Shown here piece by piece: positions 1 through 8,467 of a stretch of 64,000 bases of DNA. Within the stretch, counting starts at the first letter, position 1, and each line of letters begins with the position of its first letter. The position numbers were made by a program, and so were the translations under genes. The stretch comes from CALZJC01 sp963781065 (lineage in GTDB: Bacteria > Acidobacteriota > Thermoanaerobaculia > Multivoradales > JAHEKO01). The notes below the pieces were generated by a model, which was given only the letters and a program-made list of their open reading frames with translations, did not search any database and was not told where the DNA came from. The stretch lies in contig CAWAET010000003.1 in the NCBI GenBank assembly GCA_963781065.1, positions 124,001 to 188,000 of the forward strand, in the 5' to 3' direction.

Positions 1-726
1 CTTGGCGCCGCGGCGGACGGTGGTGTCGCCCATGGTCGCCCGGTCGACGCAGCTGTTGGCGCCGATCTCGACGTCGTCCTCGATCACCACCCGCCCGGTC
101 TGCGGGATCTTGAGGTGCCCCGCCGGCGAGGGGGCGAAGCCGAAGCCTTCGCCCCCCAGGATGGCGCCCGGGTTGAGCCAGACGCGGTCGCCCACCAGGC
201 AGCCGGCGGCGACGACGCTGTGCGGCATCAGGCGGCAGGACTCGCCCACCCGGGCCCCCGCCCCGACGTAGGCGCCGGACTCGATCCAGCTGCCGCGGCC
301 GACCCGGGCGCCCGGGCCGACGAAGGCGAAGGCTTCGACCGTGGCGCCCTCGACGACCGCATCCGCGGCCACCGCGGCCCGCGGGTCGACCCCCGGCGCG
401 GGCCAGGGCAGCGGGTGGAACAGCGCCAGGCAGCGGGCGAAGGCCTGATAGGGGTCGTCACAGCGGATGACCGTGTGGCCGTGCGCCTCGGTCGTCTGGT
501 CGAGCAGAATCGCTCCGGCCCGAGTGCTCTCGAGCTGGCGGTAGTAGCTGCGGTTGGCCAGGAAGGAGAGGTGCTCCGGCCCGGCCTCGGCGAGCGGCCG
601 GACGTCGACGAGTTCGACCGCGCCGTCGCCCTCGAGCTTGGCGTCGACCCGCGCGGCGATCTCGGCGGCGGAGAACGGTCCCGCCGCGGCCGCCGGCTGC
701 GGCTCGCGGGTTCGCTCGACGCTCAT
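1..726 (-). CDS. lpxD: UDP-3-O-acylglucosamine N-acyltransferase LpxD, first tandem copy (3' part cut by window edge)
   Basis: LpxD adds the second 3-hydroxyacyl chain to the glucosamine precursor of lipid A in the cytoplasm. The ATG at 724-726 opens a frame that runs off the left edge after 242 codons. The N-terminal acyl-binding domain (about residues 17-105, with AGPEHLSFL) leads into a left-handed beta-helix of hexapeptide repeats (WVGP/GARVG-type turns), with the family motif GGEGFGFAPS near residue 200. The catalytic-His region lies outside the window. The start overlaps the stop of the neighbouring lpxD copy (ATGA, 4 bases), so the two are co-transcribed and probably translationally coupled. 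It is about two-thirds identical by eye to that copy; acyl-chain specificity cannot be told from the sequence. Confidence 0.9.
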   Translation of the reverse strand, partial: MSVERTREPQPAAAAGPFSAAEIAARVDAKLEGDGAVELVDVRPLAEAGPEHLSFLANRSYYRQLESTRAGAILLDQTTEAHGHTVIRCDDPYQAFARCLALFHPLPWPAPGVDPRAAVAADAVVEGATVEAFAFVGPGARVGRGSWIESGAYVGAGARVGESCRLMPHSVVAAGCLVGDRVWLNPGAILGGEGFGFAPSPAGHLKIPQTGRVVIEDDVEIGANSCVDRATMGDTTVRRGAK

Positions 727-1838
727 TCGCCGGTCTCCGTCTTCGCCTCTTCGGACTCGGCCGCCTGGTGCCCCGCCACATCGAGCTCCGGCTCCGCGCG
801 ACCGCCGGAGGCCGCGGCGGCCTCGAGCCGCGCCAGCCGCCGCTCGTGTTGCCGCTGGCGCCGCAGCATGTCGGGCAGACGCGAGAAGGCCGCTACCGCC
901 CGCCGCCACAGCCCGGCCTCGATCGCCGGCACCCCGGCCAGCCGGGCCCCGGCCGGCTGGTCGCCGAAGACGATGGTGCCGCCGGCCACCTGTACGCCGT
1001 CGCCGGTGGTGACGTGGTCGCTGGTTCCCGACCGGCCGCCGAACATCGAGAAGCGGCCCAGCCGGGTGCTGCCCGAGATGCCGACGAACCCCGCCAGCAG
1101 CGAGCCGGCGCCGACCCGGGCGCCGTGGCCGATCTGCACCTGGCTGTCGAGCTTGCTGCCGGCCTCGATCACCGTGTCGTTGAGCGCCCCCCGGTCGACC
1201 GAGGTGTTGGCGCCGATCTCGACGTCGTCGCCGATCACCGCCCGGGCGACCTGCGGCACCTTGACGTGGCCGCTCGCGGAGGGAGCGAAGCCAAAGCCCT
1301 CGCCGCCGATGACCGCGCCGGGATTGAGCCAGACCCGGTCGCCCAGCTCGCAGTCCTCGAGCACGATGCTGCCGGGCATCAACCGGCAACCCGCGCCGAC
1401 GGTGGCGCCGGCCCCGACGTAGGCGCCGGCCTGGATCCAGCTGCCGGCGCCGACGCGGGCGCCGGGGCCGACCCAGGCGAACGCCTCGACGGTCGCCCCG
1501 TCGACCTCCGCGTCGGGTGCGATCCAGGCCTGCTGATCGACCCCCGGCTCCGGCCAGCGCACCGGGTGGAACAGTGCCTGGGCGCGGGCGTAGGCGACGT
1601 AGGGGTCGTCGCAGCGGATCGCCGTCCGTCCCCGCGCGGCGCTGGTGCGGTCGAGGAGCACCGCCCCGGCGCGGGTGCTCTCGAGCTGGCGCGCGTAGCG
1701 GCTGCCGCGCAGGAAGCTCAGGTGCTCGGGCCCGGCGTCGGCCAGGGTGCGGACGCCCACGAGCGAGACGGCGCCGTCCCCCTCCACCTCACCGCCGAGC
1801 CGCTCCGCCAGCTCGGCGACGGTGAACGGCCCGGCCAC
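723..1838 (-). CDS. lpxD: UDP-3-O-acylglucosamine N-acyltransferase LpxD, second tandem copy (complete)
   Basis: Lipid A biosynthesis acyltransferase of 371 aa, slightly longer than the usual 340 or so. The GTG start at 1838 is supported by a strong Shine-Dalgarno GGGAGGAGG about 8 bases upstream. An N-terminal domain (residues 1-100) binds the acyl group; hexapeptide repeats run from about 105 to 320, with GGEGFGFAPS and the catalytic-His segment VQIGHGARVG. The C-terminal 45 residues are a charged helix (RRQRQHERRLARLEAA) of the kind that packs the LpxD trimer, extended by an acidic tail. It is the first gene of the pair. No lpxA, lpxB, fabZ or bamA is visible to the right, unlike in many Gram-negatives. 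Confidence 0.93.
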   Translation of the reverse strand: MAGPFTVAELAERLGGEVEGDGAVSLVGVRTLADAGPEHLSFLRGSRYARQLESTRAGAVLLDRTSAARGRTAIRCDDPYVAYARAQALFHPVRWPEPGVDQQAWIAPDAEVDGATVEAFAWVGPGARVGAGSWIQAGAYVGAGATVGAGCRLMPGSIVLEDCELGDRVWLNPGAVIGGEGFGFAPSASGHVKVPQVARAVIGDDVEIGANTSVDRGALNDTVIEAGSKLDSQVQIGHGARVGAGSLLAGFVGISGSTRLGRFSMFGGRSGTSDHVTTGDGVQVAGGTIVFGDQPAGARLAGVPAIEAGLWRRAVAAFSRLPDMLRRQRQHERRLARLEAAAASGGRAEPELDVAGHQAAESEEAKTETGE

Positions 1839-2251
1839 GCTAGACCTCCTCCCGGAGATGGCAGCTACCGTGCCTCGGACGCTCGATCGGCGAATCGCTC
1901 ACGTGCACCGAGATTCTACTGTTCTCGAGGGCTGACCGGCCCTCGTCTCTGCCGTTGGGCGGGCGCGGCGCGGCCCCGGGGGGTGGGTGGGCGACGAGGT
2001 TCGTGGTTACGGCCGCTACAAGCCGCCGAGGTGACGCTCCGTGGCGATGGCTCCCGCGCGTGGTGACGGCGGGAGTCGAGGCTCGGCGGTCTGCTGTGGT
2101 TCGAGTGGCACCCGAGGGGGGCGTCTGGCGCGGTCCGCTTTATTCGCCACTCCGGTCACCTCGGCGGCTTTTCGCTCCGGCGGTGGCCCCAAGAGTGGGG
2201 AGTTGCAACCGGGCGTAGACTGGTGGCTCGAACCTGCTCCAGGAGGTCTCC
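1839..2251. other. 413-bp intergenic region between divergent lpxD and DUF4440 genes
   Basis: I find no convincing gene here: the open frames lack Shine-Dalgarno sites and recognisable proteins. It must hold the promoters for lpxD (leftward) and the 2252 gene (rightward). A TAGACT box at 2216-2221 could be a -10 element for the rightward gene, but I see no good -35. Positions 2136-2179 carry a dispersed repeat that recurs inverted at 48629-48675. Confidence 0.5.
2136..2179 (+). repeat. Dispersed intergenic repeat, copy 1 (TTTATTCGCCACTC ... GCGGCTTTTCGCTCCG)
   Basis: Two conserved blocks, CGCTTTATTCGCCACTC (2136-2152) and GCGGCTTTTCGCTCCG (2164-2179), are separated by 11 bases. The same two blocks occur in reverse orientation at 48629-48675 with a 13-base spacer. 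Both copies are intergenic and are clearly less GC-rich than the surroundings. This looks like a small extragenic repeat family; function unknown. Confidence 0.6.
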
Positions 2252-2719
2252 ATGCCCCGTGACCATCGCGTCTGCATCGCCCTCGCCCTCGTCCTTCAGG
2301 CGGGGTCTCTGTACGCCGACGAAGCCGGCGACAGCCTGCGCGCCGCCGAGATCGCCTTCGCCGCCAGCGTCGCCGACCGCGACGCCGAAGCGTTCGCCTC
2401 GTTCATCGACGAAGACGCCGTATTCCTCGGCGCCACGGCGCTGCGCGGCCGCGCGGCCATCGTCGAGGGCTGGGCGGTGTTTCTCACCGAGGGCGGTCCG
2501 ACGCTCGTCTGGCAGCCGGAGGTCGTCGAGGTGCGCCCCGACGGCCTCGGGCTGAGCCGCGGGCCCTACACCCTGACCGCCACCGGCGATGACGGCGAGG
2601 AGACCAGCTCCTCGGGTCTGTTTACCTCGATCTGGCGGCGTGATGCCGACGGCGGCTGGAAGGTGCTCTTCGACGCCGGCTGCCCGCCGTGCGCCGCCGC
2701 CGCCGGGCCGGAAGGGTAG
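2252..2719 (+). CDS. Secreted SnoaL/DUF4440-like (NTF2-fold) protein
   Basis: 155-aa protein with an N-terminal hydrophobic stretch (residues about 7-20, ending ALVLQAGSLYADE) that looks like a Sec signal peptide, so the mature protein is probably periplasmic. The rest resembles the NTF2-like DUF4440/SgcJ family: an early helix (AAEIAFAASVADRDAEAF), FIDEDAVFLG, then a strand-rich second half ending in SIWRRDADGGWKVLFDAGC. Such proteins are small alpha/beta cones that bind ligands or act as accessory domains; no reaction can be assigned. An AGGAGGT Shine-Dalgarno sits just upstream of the ATG. A conserved CPPC-like pair near the C-terminus (GCPPCAAA) is notable. The next plus-strand gene starts 69 bases later. 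Confidence 0.75.
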   Translation: MPRDHRVCIALALVLQAGSLYADEAGDSLRAAEIAFAASVADRDAEAFASFIDEDAVFLGATALRGRAAIVEGWAVFLTEGGPTLVWQPEVVEVRPDGLGLSRGPYTLTATGDDGEETSSSGLFTSIWRRDADGGWKVLFDAGCPPCAAAAGPEG

Positions 2720-2788
2720 GGCGCCAGCGGCCGACCGGACATCGAGTCGAGCGGTCCCGGCACTGCGGTTCGCGGCAGGATCACGAAG

Positions 2789-3574
2789 ATGGGCATCTCC
2801 ATGATGGCAGTGGCGATCATCGGCGCGGCGGTCGTCGCGATCTTCCTGGCCCTGTCCGCCTACGCCCGGTCCAGCGACACCTGGGGCGCCACGGCGGACG
2901 AGGTCGCCGCGTCGCTCACCGGCGACGAGTGGCTCGAGGGAGGCCCGGCCGTCAGGGCGCGGATGACGCGTGTCATCGCGATCGAGGCGCCGCCGGAGGT
3001 CGTCTGGCCGTGGATCGCCCAGATGGGCCGGGGGGCCGGCTGGTACAGCTATGACCGGCTCGACAACGGCGGCCGCACCTCGGCGCGGCACATCGTCAAC
3101 TGGATCCCCGAACCGCGGCTCGGGGACGCGACGCCGATCGGCTATCTGCGCCACATCGATCCCGGCCGCGAGGTGGTCTGGTGGCTCAAGAGCGTGCGGT
3201 TTCTCGGCAGCCGGTTCCGGGCCGTCATGCTCTATCGGGTGATCGGCGACGGCGGTCGGAGCCGGCTGCTGGTGCGGGTGCAGATGGAGGCGCGAGGCCT
3301 GGTGGCGCGGCCCGCCTGCTGGCTGGTCCGGATCCTCGACGGCTTCATGATGCGGCGCCAGCTGGCCGAGATCCGGCAGCGGGCGGAGTCCCACGGCGAT
3401 CGACGGAGCGATCCGGAACGTCCCGAGACCGGCGCCCGCGACCAGTTCCAGCTCTACCAGGCGATCTACGCCTCGGGCGAGGAGGCGGGGGTGCGTGGCA
3501 AGGAGGGCGCCGCGGCCTGCCGCCGGCAGGCGATCGAAGACGGCGTGATCGAACCGGCCGCCGAGAGCGCCTGA
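2789..3574 (+). CDS. Membrane-anchored SRPBCC (START-like) domain protein
   Basis: 261-aa protein. Residues about 3-25 form one transmembrane or signal-anchor helix, followed by a START/SRPBCC-type ligand-binding domain (residues about 55-180): the strand MTRVIAIEAPPEVVWPWIAQ is typical of the polyketide cyclase/dehydrase family, followed by GWYSYDRLDN. The last 60 residues are charged and probably helical. The family binds hydrophobic ligands; no substrate can be named. The upstream ribosome-binding site is only moderate (AGGATCACGAAG), and a second Met at residue 5 or 6 could be the true start. Possibly co-transcribed with the preceding gene. Confidence 0.7.
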   Translation: MGISMMAVAIIGAAVVAIFLALSAYARSSDTWGATADEVAASLTGDEWLEGGPAVRARMTRVIAIEAPPEVVWPWIAQMGRGAGWYSYDRLDNGGRTSARHIVNWIPEPRLGDATPIGYLRHIDPGREVVWWLKSVRFLGSRFRAVMLYRVIGDGGRSRLLVRVQMEARGLVARPACWLVRILDGFMMRRQLAEIRQRAESHGDRRSDPERPETGARDQFQLYQAIYASGEEAGVRGKEGAAACRRQAIEDGVIEPAAESA

Positions 3575-3630
3575 GCTGTCGGCCGCCCCCTGGGAGTGCG
3601 GCGCCTTGGCGAGTCTCCCAGGGGTCCTGG

Positions 3631-4881
3631 CTACACTCCCTGGCGCTCGGCGAATGCCACCAGCGCCTGCTGGAACAGCTCGATCGGCGGCCGCACCAGC
3701 CCGGCGCCGACCTGGCCGATGCCGGCCTCGCGGTGGGCGATGCCGGTGTTGATCCGCGGCGTGATGCCCAGCTCGACCACTTTCCTCAAGTCGATGCCCA
3801 CCGGCGTGCCGCGAAAATCCAGCGGCGGGATGGTGAAGTGGGGGTGCTCGCCGGCGGTGATCTCGTACATCTCGAGGGTCGCGTCCAGGGCGTCGCGCGG
3901 CGTGCCCGAGACGAAGGTGACGATCGCCGGCGCCCCGGCCATGGCGAAGGCGCCGATGCCGGCGGTCTCGGTGATCGTCGAGTCGCCGATGTCGGGGTTG
4001 GCGTCGGCCGAGGTGAAGCCCGAGAAGTAGAGCCCGTCGGGGGTCGGCGCGGGAGCGGTGAACCACTCCTCGGCGCCCAGCCCCGAGATGCGGATGCCGA
4101 TGTCGGTGCCGTTTCTGGCCATGGCCGAGACGACGGTCGAGCCCTCGACGCCGTGGGCGGCGTCGGCCATCGCCTTGCAGGCCGCCATCACCGGGTTGAG
4201 CACCGACAGGGCGTTGTCCCCGAGGAAGGTCAGTACCTCGGCCGCCGTCTTGCGGTCCTCGGCGGTGCCGGCGATCGCCGGCGCCAGGATCTTGGCGTAG
4301 AGCACCGAGGCCGCCTTGCACCGGTTGTGGCAGTCGTCGCCCATGTGCAGCGCCTCGGCGATCAGCGCCCGCATGTCGATGCCGCCGAGCTCGGCCAGCG
4401 CCGTGGCCAGCATCGGCGCCATCACGTCGTTCATCCAGTGGAGCTTGGCGAGCACCTCGGGGGCGTAGGCGCCGTAGCGCAGCACCTTGCCGTAGCCCTC
4501 GTTCAAGTTGGAGAAGGCGGTGTTGCCGTGCTCGGCGTTCTCCACCCGGTAGACCGCCATCGAGGGCGAGGTGACGCCGGCCATCGGCCCGACCGAGGCG
4601 TGGTGGTGGCAGGGGGCGAAGTCGATCTCGCCGCCGGCCGCCATCGCCGTCGCCGCGGCCTCGTCCTCGGCCCAGCCCTCGAAGATCGCGGCGCCGATCA
4701 CCGCGCCGCGCAGCGGGCCCGACATCCGCTCCCAGCCGATCGGCGGCCCGGCGTGGAGCAGCTGGCGCTCGCCCATCCCGGGGATCTCGTCGCGGGCGAG
4801 CCCGACGCCGACCAGCCGCGGCCGCGCCGAGGTCATCCGCTCGACGGCGCGGCGGTTCGCTTCGTTGACGTCCGGTGCCAT
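3631..4881 (-). CDS. DUF1116 (YlbE/AllG-like) protein, putative carbamoyltransferase-complex subunit
   Basis: 416-aa protein of the DUF1116 family, whose E. coli member YlbE (AllG) works with FdrA (AllF) and YlbF (AllH) as oxamate carbamoyltransferase in anaerobic allantoin use. Family features seen: a glycine/histidine-rich segment (FAPCHHHASVGPMAG), the helix with MGDDCHNRCKAA, NGTDIGIRISG, and a GDSTITETAGIGAFAMA motif. It is the last gene of the minus-strand run, 66 bases downstream of fdrA, so the pairing with FdrA is conserved. The third E. coli subunit (YlbF) is not in the window. The reaction in this organism is inferred from the pairing only. The ATG start is preceded by a usable site (GCAAGGAGACAG). 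Confidence 0.85.
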   Translation of the reverse strand: MAPDVNEANRRAVERMTSARPRLVGVGLARDEIPGMGERQLLHAGPPIGWERMSGPLRGAVIGAAIFEGWAEDEAAATAMAAGGEIDFAPCHHHASVGPMAGVTSPSMAVYRVENAEHGNTAFSNLNEGYGKVLRYGAYAPEVLAKLHWMNDVMAPMLATALAELGGIDMRALIAEALHMGDDCHNRCKAASVLYAKILAPAIAGTAEDRKTAAEVLTFLGDNALSVLNPVMAACKAMADAAHGVEGSTVVSAMARNGTDIGIRISGLGAEEWFTAPAPTPDGLYFSGFTSADANPDIGDSTITETAGIGAFAMAGAPAIVTFVSGTPRDALDATLEMYEITAGEHPHFTIPPLDFRGTPVGIDLRKVVELGITPRINTGIAHREAGIGQVGAGLVRPPIELFQQALVAFAERQGV

Positions 4882-4947
4882 GTCTGTCTCCTTGCGGGTT
4901 GCTCGGCGGTCGGGTCGAAGATGAGAGCGAAGGGGTGTCGGCTCGGC

Positions 4948-6633
4948 TCAGCGCAGCTTGTCGAGGATCGCCCGCAGCCGGTCGTCGCCGCCGGCCGGCG
5001 GCCGCCACTCGACGTGGATCACCTCGGCGCCGGTCTCGGCCAGCGCGTCGTGGAAGCTCTCGAGGCCGAGGTTGATCGCCGCCAGGGGCCCGGCCAGGGC
5101 GTCGAGGTCGACCGGCGTCCGCGGCTCCGGGGGCGGCGACGCCAGCCGGCCGACGACGTGCTCGAGGGTGGCGGTGACGGTGTCGAACACCACCGCCCCG
5201 GCTCGGCGCAGCGCCTCGCCCTGGGCGCCGGCGTCCTGCGGGTCCTCGTCGGTCCCCACCACCAGGGCGACAAACTCGAGCCCCGGCCGCGCGCAGCCGG
5301 CGATCGCCTCGGCCAGCTCCGCCGCCGGGTCCGGGTGGGCGCCGTCGCCGAGCACCAGGTCGACCAGGATCAGGCCGGTCTCGGGGTCGGCCGCCTCCTG
5401 GCGCAGCCGCTCGTTGCGCAGTGTCGGGTCGAGCATCGGGTGAAGCCGGCCCTGGGTGTACTCGTCGGCGCCCAGGTCGATCACCGTGTGGCCGCGGCTG
5501 CGGCCCGGGTCGGTCACCTCCGCGACGCCGGCGGCGTCGAGGTTGGAGGAGAGCGGGTGGAGAAAGGGCGCCAGGCCGAGCACCGCCTCCTGGGCCAGGG
5601 TGCCGCCGGCGAACAGCCCGCGCAGGTCGCCGTCGAGCGGCGGTCCCGGCGCCGGCGACCCGGCCGCCCGCTCGGCGCCAGCCAGCGCCGCCACCGCCAG
5701 CTCGGCCGCGTCGTCGAGGCCGGCGGCAAAGGCGAGCGATCCCAGCCGCCGCGCCGGCGGCGCCCAGCCGAGAAAGCAGATCACCACCGGCTTGCCGCAG
5801 ACGCGCGCCGCGCCCAGCAGCCGCGCCGCCACCTCGCGCGCCGGCGGCTTCGAGACCAGGACGATCACCCGGGTCGCGGGATCGCGCCGCAGCAGGTCGA
5901 GCGCCGCCAGCGCCGTCGCCGCGCCCACCTCGGCGGAGAGGTCGCGGCCGCCGGTGCCGATGGCGTGGGTCACCCCGCCGCCCAGGGCGTGCACCCGGCT
6001 GGTGATCGACTGGATGCCGGTGCCCGAGGCGCCGACCAGGCCGATGCCGCCCGGCCGCACCCGGTTGGCGAAGCCCAGCCCCTGGCCGGCGATGATCGCG
6101 GTGCCGCAGTCGGGGCCCAGCAGCAGCCGGCCGCGCTCGCCGGCCAGCGCCTTGAGCTGGACCTCGTCGGCCAGCGGCACGTTGTCGCTGTAGAGGAAGA
6201 CGTGGCGGTCGCGCTCGAGCGCCTGCCGGGCGACCTCGGCGGCGTAGCGGCCGGGAACCGACACCAGCACCCAGCGAGCCCGGGGCAGCAGCCGGACGGC
6301 GCCGTCGAGGCTCTTGGGGCGGTAATCGTCGTCGGCGCTCTCGCGGCGGCGGACCAGCAGCTCGTCCACCCGGGCCAGGGCGGCCTCGGCGGCCTCGCCG
6401 GTCTCGGCCCGCACCACCAGCAGCAGGTCGTCGGCGCCGGCCGCGGTCCCATCCGGCCGCAGGCCGCTGGCGCCCAGCAGCTCCAGGTTGGTCGGCGTCG
6501 CCATCACCGCGGCGGCGTCGAGCACGCCGTCGAGACCGGCCAGGCCGGCCTGCAGCTGCATCAGCACCACCGAGTCGGCGTAGGCGCCGGGCCGCACCTC
6601 GCTGCGCAGCACGCCGGCCGGTAGGTCACTCAT
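4948..6633 (-). CDS. fdrA: FdrA family acyl-CoA-synthetase-like protein
   Basis: 561-aa protein of the FdrA family, related to succinyl-CoA synthetase alpha and beta chains and shown in E. coli to be a subunit of oxamate carbamoyltransferase. Features: an N-terminal region with SYADSVVLM-like sequence, the CoA-ligase-type loop GPDCGTAIIAG (about residues 175-185), a Rossmann turn GIGLVGASGTG (about 198-208), and a second ligase-like half from about 330 onward. Its ATG overlaps the amidase stop by 8 bases, so the genes are coupled. With DUF1116 downstream and amidase upstream, the operon points to breakdown of a ureido or amide compound with recovery of carbamoyl phosphate; this is inference. 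Confidence 0.87.
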   Translation of the reverse strand: MSDLPAGVLRSEVRPGAYADSVVLMQLQAGLAGLDGVLDAAAVMATPTNLELLGASGLRPDGTAAGADDLLLVVRAETGEAAEAALARVDELLVRRRESADDDYRPKSLDGAVRLLPRARWVLVSVPGRYAAEVARQALERDRHVFLYSDNVPLADEVQLKALAGERGRLLLGPDCGTAIIAGQGLGFANRVRPGGIGLVGASGTGIQSITSRVHALGGGVTHAIGTGGRDLSAEVGAATALAALDLLRRDPATRVIVLVSKPPAREVAARLLGAARVCGKPVVICFLGWAPPARRLGSLAFAAGLDDAAELAVAALAGAERAAGSPAPGPPLDGDLRGLFAGGTLAQEAVLGLAPFLHPLSSNLDAAGVAEVTDPGRSRGHTVIDLGADEYTQGRLHPMLDPTLRNERLRQEAADPETGLILVDLVLGDGAHPDPAAELAEAIAGCARPGLEFVALVVGTDEDPQDAGAQGEALRRAGAVVFDTVTATLEHVVGRLASPPPEPRTPVDLDALAGPLAAINLGLESFHDALAETGAEVIHVEWRPPAGGDDRLRAILDKLR

Positions 6634-7931
6634 CGCTCAGCACCTCCTCGATGCCGCGCCCCCAGGCCAGCAGCGCCTCGTCGCGGTCCCAGCCGGCGGC
6701 CAGCTGGATGCCCAGCGGCAGGCCGGCGTCGTCGCGGCCCGCCGGCAGCGCCAGGGTGGGCAGCCCGGCGTGGGTCCAGGGCCGGTTCATCACCGGGTCG
6801 CCGGTCGACTCCAGGCCGGCCGGGGCCGGCCCCGGGGCGGCGGGCGAGAGCCACAGGTCGACGCCGTGATCCTCCATCAGGGCGATCAGCTCGCGGCGCA
6901 GCCGGGCGCGGCCGAGCAGCGCGGCGCCCAGGGCGTCGGCCGGCACCTGGCGGCCGCGCTCGATCAGCTCGCGGGTGCGGGCGTCGTAGAGCTCCGCGTG
7001 GCGGGCGTACCAGTCGGCGTGCACCCGCGCCGCCTCGGCGGCGACGATCCGGCCATGGCGCTCCTCGATCTCGTCGAGGTCGGCGAAGGCCGGGATCTCG
7101 ACGATCTCGTAGCCGCTGGCGGCAAGCCGCTGGCGGATCTCCGCCAGGTGGCGCCGGGCGGTCTCGCCGGCCCGCTCCAGATAGGGACCGGTCGGCACGC
7201 CCAGGATCGGCCGCCGGGAAACGACTTCCGGCGCCGGCCCGATGGGCCGCCGCAGCGCCGTGGCCACGGCCGCCGCCAGGGCCACGTCGGGGGTGAACCA
7301 GCCGACGTGGTCGAGCGACGGCGACAGCGGGATCAGCCCGCGGGCGCTCACCGTGCCGTAGGTCGGCTTGGTGCCGACCACGCCGCAGTAGGCCGCCGGC
7401 CGGCTGATCGAGCCGATCGTCTGGGTGCCCAGCGCCAGCGGGCAGAGCCCGGCGCGCCACCGCCGCCGCCGAGCCGCTCGACGAGCCGCCCGGGGTGTGG
7501 TCCGGGGCGTGCGGGTTGCGGGTCGGCCCGGGTGCGAAGTAGGCGAACTCGGTGGAGACCGTCTTGCCGGCGACCAGGGCGCCGAGCCGCTTGAGCCGCG
7601 TCACCACGTCGGCCTCGGGGCCGGCCAGCTCGTCGGGCGGCAGCCGGCTGCCGCCGGTGGTGGCGAAGCCGTCGGCGCGGAAGACGTCCTTCACACCGAA
7701 GACCAGGCCGTAGAGCGGCGGCCGGTCGCCGGGGTTCAGGTGGTCGAAGGCCAGCTGCCGCGCCTCCTCCTGCAGCCGCTCGAAGCGGCCCGCCTCGGGC
7801 ATGAAGGCATGCAACTGCGGCTCGAGGCGGGCGAAGCGTCCCTCGAGCTCGCGTAGATACTCGTCCAGGGGGCGCTTGCCGGAGCGCAGCTCCGCCAGCA
7901 GCTCGGTCGATGCCGGGGTGGCGGAGGGCAT
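6626..7931 (-). CDS. Amidase signature family enzyme (interrupted by a one-base insertion near 7452-7458)
   Basis: Amidase of the GatA/AtzF type, about 434 aa once the frames are joined. The Ser-cisSer-Lys triad is all visible: Lys in VFGVKDVF, the cis-Ser in GGSSSGS, and the nucleophile Ser in GTQTIGSISRPA. The two halves lie in different frames: frame one ends after GGSSSGSAAAVA, and frame two resumes at GLCPLALGTQT. The span is 1306 bases, 3n+1, so exactly one extra base explains it, most simply within the GCGCGCC run at about 7452-7458. The start at 7931 (MPSATPAST) is chosen because it follows coxS without overlap. Substrate unknown; neighbours suggest amide or ureide hydrolysis. Confidence 0.82.
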
Positions 7932-7984
7932 GGGGTGGGCCTGGTTGGCTGGCAGGGGGTCGGTCGCCGGCTGGAAGGCCGAGG

Positions 7985-8467
7985 CTAGGCCTCGCCGCGC
8001 TGCCGCTCGGCCGCCAGCTTCACCGCGTCGACGATGTGCTGGTAGCCGGTGCAGCGGCAGAGGTTGCCGGAGATGGCGTGGCGGATGGTCTCCTCGTCGG
8101 GGTCCGGGTTGTCCTCGAGGAACGGCAGCAGGGTCATCAGGATGCCCGGGGTGCAGAAGCCGCACTGCAGGCCGTGGGCGTCGCGGAAGGCCTCCTGCAG
8201 CGGGTGGAGGTTGTCCTGATCGGCGGCCAGGCCCTCGACCGTGGTCAGCTCGCGGCCGTTCGCCTGCACCGCCAGGATCAGGCAGGCGCGCACCGGCGCG
8301 CCGTCGAGCAGCACCGTGCAGGCGCCGCAGACGCCGTGCTCGCAGCCGACGTGGGTGCCGGTGAGGTCGAGCTCGTGGCGCAGGAAGTCGCTCAGCAGCA
8401 GCCGCGCCTCGACCTCGCCCTCGCGCGCTTCGCCGTTGACCGTCACGCGGATCTTGTGCCGGCTCAT
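7985..8467 (-). CDS. [2Fe-2S] subunit of a molybdenum hydroxylase (CoxS/XdhC-like)
   Basis: 160-aa electron-transfer subunit with the two cluster-binding regions of the xanthine oxidase family: a plant-type ferredoxin domain (GCEHGVCGACTVLLDG, about residues 42-57, plus an ALVxC-like CLILAVQA) and a helical domain (CGFCTPGILM near 102 and CRCTGYQHI near 137). Its ATG overlaps the stop of the CoxM-like gene (ATGA). In CO dehydrogenase, xanthine dehydrogenase and relatives this subunit takes electrons from the molybdopterin subunit and passes them to FAD. No large molybdopterin subunit is encoded nearby, so the substrate (CO, purine, nicotinate, other heterocycle) cannot be assigned. Confidence 0.92.
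   Translation of the reverse strand: MSRHKIRVTVNGEAREGEVEARLLLSDFLRHELDLTGTHVGCEHGVCGACTVLLDGAPVRACLILAVQANGRELTTVEGLAADQDNLHPLQEAFRDAHGLQCGFCTPGILMTLLPFLEDNPDPDEETIRHAISGNLCRCTGYQHIVDAVKLAAERQRGEA

Noticed and set aside
2156..5008. A 950-codon minus-strand open frame covering several plus- and minus-strand genes
   Set aside because: GC-rich shadow frame: no recognisable family, Arg/Pro/Gly-heavy, and it runs through well-supported genes such as the DUF1116 gene.
7932..8165. Extending the amidase start to 8165
   Set aside because: Would overlap most of the CoxS-like gene's 3' end in the same strand and add a low-complexity segment not seen in amidases.
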